A stretch of 10,288 bases of DNA, from assembly GCA_902496845.1 (NCBI GenBank), contig CABVCJ010000063.1:1-10288 (forward strand), read 5' to 3'. The number at the start of each line of letters is the position of its first letter. Position 1 is the first letter of the stretch. Position numbers and translations under genes: made by a program. Positions 7,428-10,288 of the stretch are shown piece by piece. The notes beneath the pieces are model-generated. The model made no database searches. It saw only the letters and a program-made list of their open reading frames with translations, and was not told the DNA's origin. The DNA is from an uncultured Collinsella sp. (GTDB lineage Bacteria; Actinomycetota; Coriobacteriia; Coriobacteriales; Coriobacteriaceae).

Positions 7428-8894
7428 GTGGCAACATTGAAGACGCGAGAGCTTGAAGATTATTTTGAACGCATCGTGCGCACGCGCGAAGGTGACCTAC
7501 CTGGTCGTCGCAAAGGCGACGAATACTTGTCTCAAACCCATGCGCTCTACCACGGAGATCCTGCGCCCTGGGCTTTAACGCCAAAGATATTCGACAAGGA
7601 TATGACGGCGCTTCTTAAGGAGGCGTCCGAGCGCATGTACGGCATTATGGACAAGGTGACGCGGGCGTTTTGTTCCGATGCCTCCGTGCGCGCGTGGTTT
7701 CGCATGGATCCGGCTTTTGCTGACCTGTGCGCTATGGATGCCGGCTATGATTGCCAGATCCCCCTTGCGCGCGTTGATATCTTTCTTGACGAGGACACCG
7801 GTTCGTATACGTTTTGCGAGCTCAATACCGACGGCAGTGCCGGAATGGTAGTGACCGATGCGGTCTGTCAGGCAGTGCGAACGACGCCTTCCTTTGAGGA
7901 GTTTGCATCCGACCACCCCGGCTTTCGGCAGTACGACTTGTGCGGTAGCTGGATAGATGCATTGTTTGAGACCTATGCAGAGTGGAAGCGGGTCCATCCT
8001 CGCCGTACCGAGGATGGTGCACGATCGGACGACGGGACCCGCGTTGATGAGGGGCTCTATGCACCACGATCAAAGATATATCCCGCTTCGGTGGCAATCG
8101 TCGACTATTCGGAAAGCATCGACTTGGAAGATGCGGCTCATTTTGTCGACCTTATGAGGCGGCGGGGCGTAGCCGCGCGCTTTACGGATGTACGCGACCT
8201 GCGGATTGGCGAAGACGAAAGCGGTGCTAGGTGCCTGTGCGATGCCACCGGTCCTATTGATTGCGTCTGGCGGCGCGCGGTGACCGGCGAGCTGTGGAAT
8301 AAGCCGTGCGACGGACGCTCGGCCTTAATCGAGGCCGCCCAAGAAGGGCTTGCATGCATCGTCGGTGGTTTTAGAACATGGCCGTGTGCGACTAAGACCG
8401 TATTTGCGTTTCTGTGGTCTGAGGCGGGTCAGTCCTTGTTAAGCCCGGAGGAGCAGACGTTTGTACGGGAGCATGTGCCCTATACCGAGATTCTGGATGA
8501 AAGCACCCAGTTGTCGCGATTTGCCGAAAAGGATCGGTGGATTGTCAAGCCGTGCGGCGGCTACAATGCGGTTGGCGTTGTCGCTGGTTTGGATGTCGCG
8601 GAACGGGAATGGCCCCAGGTGCTTGCTCGCGCTGCGGCCGCTGGGGCGATTGTACAGGAGTATGCTCAGCAGTATCAGACGCCCTGCTTGCGCGGGACGC
8701 TTGTCGATGGGCCGCATCGAGGAGAGGCCCCCAAAGGGCTGGCGGATGAGCTTGGCTTTGCGCCCGCTTCTAATATGGAAGGCCTGTACCTGTATCGCGG
8801 CCGTTTTGCGGGCGTGTACACACGCGTCGGTTTTGCCAACACCATAGGTGAGTGGACGAGTCGCTTGAACGTCGCAAGCTTTTTTGAGGAATAG
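7428..8894 (+). CDS. Glutathionylspermidine synthase-family protein (ATP-grasp ligase)
   Basis: A 488-residue protein if GTG 7428 is used, because GGAGGG (7418-7423) sits four bases upstream. ATG 7416 in the same frame overlaps that Shine-Dalgarno site. Features fit the C-terminal synthetase domain of glutathionylspermidine synthase (GSP_synth): CELNTDGSAGM (from residue 130), RRAVTGELW, GGFRTWPCATKTVFAFLW, and WIVKPCGGYNAVGVV (from 371), an ATP-grasp-like binding segment with K374. In E. coli this enzyme joins glutathione and spermidine using ATP. Here the N-terminal amidase domain of the bifunctional enzyme is absent. Many bacterial members have unproven substrates, so an amide or peptide ligase acting on another polyamine or peptide is equally possible. 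It stands alone between a strong terminator and the mfd leader. Codon use is slightly less GC-rich than in mfd. No strong terminator follows directly. Confidence 0.75.
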   Translation: MATLKTRELEDYFERIVRTREGDLPGRRKGDEYLSQTHALYHGDPAPWALTPKIFDKDMTALLKEASERMYGIMDKVTRAFCSDASVRAWFRMDPAFADLCAMDAGYDCQIPLARVDIFLDEDTGSYTFCELNTDGSAGMVVTDAVCQAVRTTPSFEEFASDHPGFRQYDLCGSWIDALFETYAEWKRVHPRRTEDGARSDDGTRVDEGLYAPRSKIYPASVAIVDYSESIDLEDAAHFVDLMRRRGVAARFTDVRDLRIGEDESGARCLCDATGPIDCVWRRAVTGELWNKPCDGRSALIEAAQEGLACIVGGFRTWPCATKTVFAFLWSEAGQSLLSPEEQTFVREHVPYTEILDESTQLSRFAEKDRWIVKPCGGYNAVGVVAGLDVAEREWPQVLARAAAAGAIVQEYAQQYQTPCLRGTLVDGPHRGEAPKGLADELGFAPASNMEGLYLYRGRFAGVYTRVGFANTIGEWTSRLNVASFFEE

Positions 8895-8974
8895 CCGTTT
8901 CTCGGGACACCTTCCGTGGTTGCGGCGTTCGACGTGACGGGGAGATTTTGGCGAAGCCGGTGAATCCAGTTCTA

Positions 8975-9019
8975 TCTGGCGTTTTTGTTGCGGGGCTGGG
9001 CATGCGCTTGAGCTGGAGT
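8975..9019 (+). repeat. 45-bp direct repeat, copy 2
   Basis: This copy is identical to 7263-7307. Here the terminator's left arm is missing: the only local pairing is CCAG (8966-8969) with CTGG (8976-8979), so the TTTTT run no longer follows a strong stem. The copy ends 14 bases before the -10-like TACCAT at 9033. Its TTGAGC (9008-9013) could act as a -35 with a long 19-base spacer. The stretch from the stop at 8894 to here holds no gene. Confidence 0.95.
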
Positions 9020-9032
9020 CCTCTCCATGCGC

Positions 9033-9038
9033 TACCAT
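9033..9038 (+). promoter_or_regulatory. Possible -10 element upstream of mfd
   Basis: TACCAT is followed by GACAAGCAATG. TTGAGC (9008-9013), inside repeat copy 2, could be its -35 with a 19-base spacer, which is longer than ideal. If real, the transcript would run through the hairpin at 9064-9086 before reaching mfd. Confidence 0.35.
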
Positions 9039-9063
9039 GACAAGCAATGAATTTGACGAACGA

Positions 9064-9091
9064 CCCGCCGAGCTTGCCTCGGCGGGCTTTT
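9064..9091 (+). terminator. Strong terminator-like hairpin in front of mfd (terminator or attenuator)
   Basis: A perfect 9-bp GC-rich stem (CCCGCCGAG 9064-9072 with CTCGGCGGG 9078-9086) with a 5-base loop is followed by CTTTT (9087-9091). It lies 170 bases after the previous stop codon and 26 bases before the mfd start. It may simply end transcription from the upstream gene, whose own terminator is degraded. If mfd is transcribed from near 9033, it would instead work as a leader attenuator. Confidence 0.8.
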
Positions 9092-9116
9092 GGCGTTGCA
9101 ATGCCGGAGGAACAGC

Positions 9117-10288
9117 ATGCTCATTCACCGTATAGCCGCGCAGCTCTATACTGCCGAGGCACTGCAGACCGTCGAGGCCGGGCTCGATTCTGGCGAGGAC
9201 GTGACGCTGGCCGTGTCTCAGTCGGGTCGAACGCTTATGGCCGCCGCCCAGTTTGCGCGCCGCCCGCGCCCCACGGTCTACATCGTGAGTGGCGAGGATG
9301 CGGCCGATCGCGCCGCACGCAGTCTGGCCGCCTATGTGGGCCTGGAGCACGTGTGCCGCTTTCCCGAGCGCAAGGACTACCCTTGGCGCGAGCAGGCGCC
9401 CGACGACGCCGTGGTGGCCCAGCGCTGCGAGGCGCTCGGGCGCATCGTGCGCGGGGACAACTGCATCATGGTCGCCTCGGCCCGCGCGCTGCTGCGCTGC
9501 GTGCCGCCGGTCGAGAGCCGTTACTGGGAGTCCACGACCTTTGCGGTGGGCGAGGAGATTCCCTTTGACGAGGTGCCACAGCGCTTGGTGGGCATGGGCT
9601 ACACCAATGCCGGTGCCGCCGACGCGCCCGGCCTGTTCCGCGTGCACGGCGACACCGTCGAGGTGTTCCCCGCGCAGGAAAAGGCGCCCGTGCGCATCGA
9701 GTTCTTCGGCGACGAGATTGACCGCATCCGCCGCATGGTAAGTTCAACGGGCCAGACCATCGGCAACGAGGACAGCATCGAGATTTTCCCCTGTCGCGAG
9801 CTTGCACTCACCGACGAGGCCGTCCACAACATGCATGTGGCGCTCTACCGCGCAAGCCAGAGCGATAGCAAGTTGGCGGCGCTGCTCGAGATGGTGGATG
9901 CGCGCATCGTCACGCCTGAGCTCGACCGCTTTTTGCCAGTGATGTACGGCCAGACCGTGAGCCCGCTGTCGCATGTGAGCGGAAAGGCGCTCGTGGTGCT
10001 GTCCGAGCCGCGCTCGCTGTTCGACGATTGCCTGCGCGCCTACGAGGATATCGAGGCACGTGCCGGCGAGGCGGGGGTCGACCGTCTGGACGGCCTGTAC
10101 GTGCGTGCCCAGCAACTCGACTTTGGTGCTCAACAGCGCCTGAACTACGTGAGCCTGATTCGTGCCGGCGGTGCGGTGACGGCCGAGCTCAAGGTTGAGC
10201 AGCCTGCCATCGCAGGATCGGACAATCGCTTTATGACGCGCATCCAGGAGGTCGTGGGCAAGCGCTATGCCTGCGTGTTTGCCATCCC
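9117..10288 (+). CDS. mfd: Transcription-repair coupling factor Mfd, N-terminal part (runs off the window)
   Basis: The first 390 residues of a protein normally about 1150 long. Mfd removes RNA polymerase stalled at DNA damage and recruits UvrA for nucleotide excision repair. The visible part is the UvrB-like region and the start of the next domain. A degenerate Walker A-like segment, AVSQSGRT (32-39), is typical of Mfd, whose UvrB-like module has lost ATPase activity. GLFRVHGDTVEVFP (172-185) and RIEFFGDEIDRIR (193-205) match the UvrB/Mfd homology block, and RFLPVMYG follows. The RNA-polymerase-interacting and RecG-like motor domains lie beyond the window. ATG 9117 is set by GGAGGA (9106-9111) five bases upstream. 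The frame is open to the last base. UvrB is excluded because the intact P-loop is missing. Confidence 0.92.
   Translation, partial: MLIHRIAAQLYTAEALQTVEAGLDSGEDVTLAVSQSGRTLMAAAQFARRPRPTVYIVSGEDAADRAARSLAAYVGLEHVCRFPERKDYPWREQAPDDAVVAQRCEALGRIVRGDNCIMVASARALLRCVPPVESRYWESTTFAVGEEIPFDEVPQRLVGMGYTNAGAADAPGLFRVHGDTVEVFPAQEKAPVRIEFFGDEIDRIRRMVSSTGQTIGNEDSIEIFPCRELALTDEAVHNMHVALYRASQSDSKLAALLEMVDARIVTPELDRFLPVMYGQTVSPLSHVSGKALVVLSEPRSLFDDCLRAYEDIEARAGEAGVDRLDGLYVRAQQLDFGAQQRLNYVSLIRAGGAVTAELKVEQPAIAGSDNRFMTRIQEVVGKRYACVFAI

Noticed and set aside
7263..9019. The same peptide (SSSACPAPQQKRQ) encoded on the - strand at both repeat copies
   Set aside because: It follows automatically from the identical 45-bp DNA. 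The two - strand frames are otherwise unrelated and unlikely to be genes.
9047..9568. A + strand open frame beginning at ATG 9047, possible leader peptide of mfd
   Set aside because: It runs through the terminator hairpin and on into mfd in another frame, with Arg/Gly/Ala-rich shadow composition and no good ribosome binding site.
8439..9647. A 402-codon open frame on the - strand
   Set aside because: It is antisense to the ligase gene, the intergenic region and mfd, with no recognisable domain.
9117..10288. UvrB as the identity of the last gene
   Set aside because: The UvrB homology block is present, but the Walker A motif is degenerate (SQSGRT) and the N-terminus is Mfd-like, so Mfd fits better.

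Overview
The window reads as a piece of chromosome from a high-GC Gram-positive bacterium, most likely of the class Coriobacteriia (Collinsella-like). This is inferred from strong GC codon preference (GCC, CGC, CTG, GTG), purine-rich Shine-Dalgarno sites, a zinc-ribbon membrane protein of a kind common in Actinobacteria and Firmicutes, and overall gene style. No marker gene settles the species. All eight supported genes lie on the + strand. There are no rRNA or tRNA genes, CRISPR arrays, transposases or phage genes.

Layout. Bases 1-60 are the unresolved end of an upstream unit, closed by a textbook terminator (71-99). A gene-free stretch (100-352) leads to a small one-pass membrane protein (353-775). 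Next comes an AT-richer pair whose genes overlap by 4 bases: a DUF6036/AbiEii-like nucleotidyltransferase (899-1429) and a helix-turn-helix protein starting with TTG (1426-1989). It looks like a horizontally acquired toxin-antitoxin or defence-type module. Core genes follow: rmuC (2041-3396), a one-gene ABC exporter (3522-5324) and nth, endonuclease III (5388-6053). Then come a zinc-ribbon membrane protein (6172-7218) with a strong terminator, and a protein of the glutathionylspermidine synthase/ATP-grasp family (7428-8894). The window ends inside mfd (9117 onward), of which 390 codons are present.

How the parts relate. Three genes belong to DNA maintenance: rmuC limits rearrangements, nth removes oxidised pyrimidines, and mfd couples repair to stalled transcription. 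They are separated by unrelated genes and each has its own Shine-Dalgarno site, so this is loose neighbourhood, not one operon. The nucleotidyltransferase-HTH pair is a clear translationally coupled unit.

Most notable signals: (1) the nucleotidyltransferase-HTH module, with an AT-rich inverted repeat just upstream that could be its operator; (2) an exact 45-bp direct repeat (7263-7307 and 8975-9019) bracketing the glutathionylspermidine-synthase-like gene, the first copy beginning inside the right arm of a terminator; (3) a strong terminator-like hairpin (9064-9091) between a possible promoter and the mfd start codon, which could be an attenuator.
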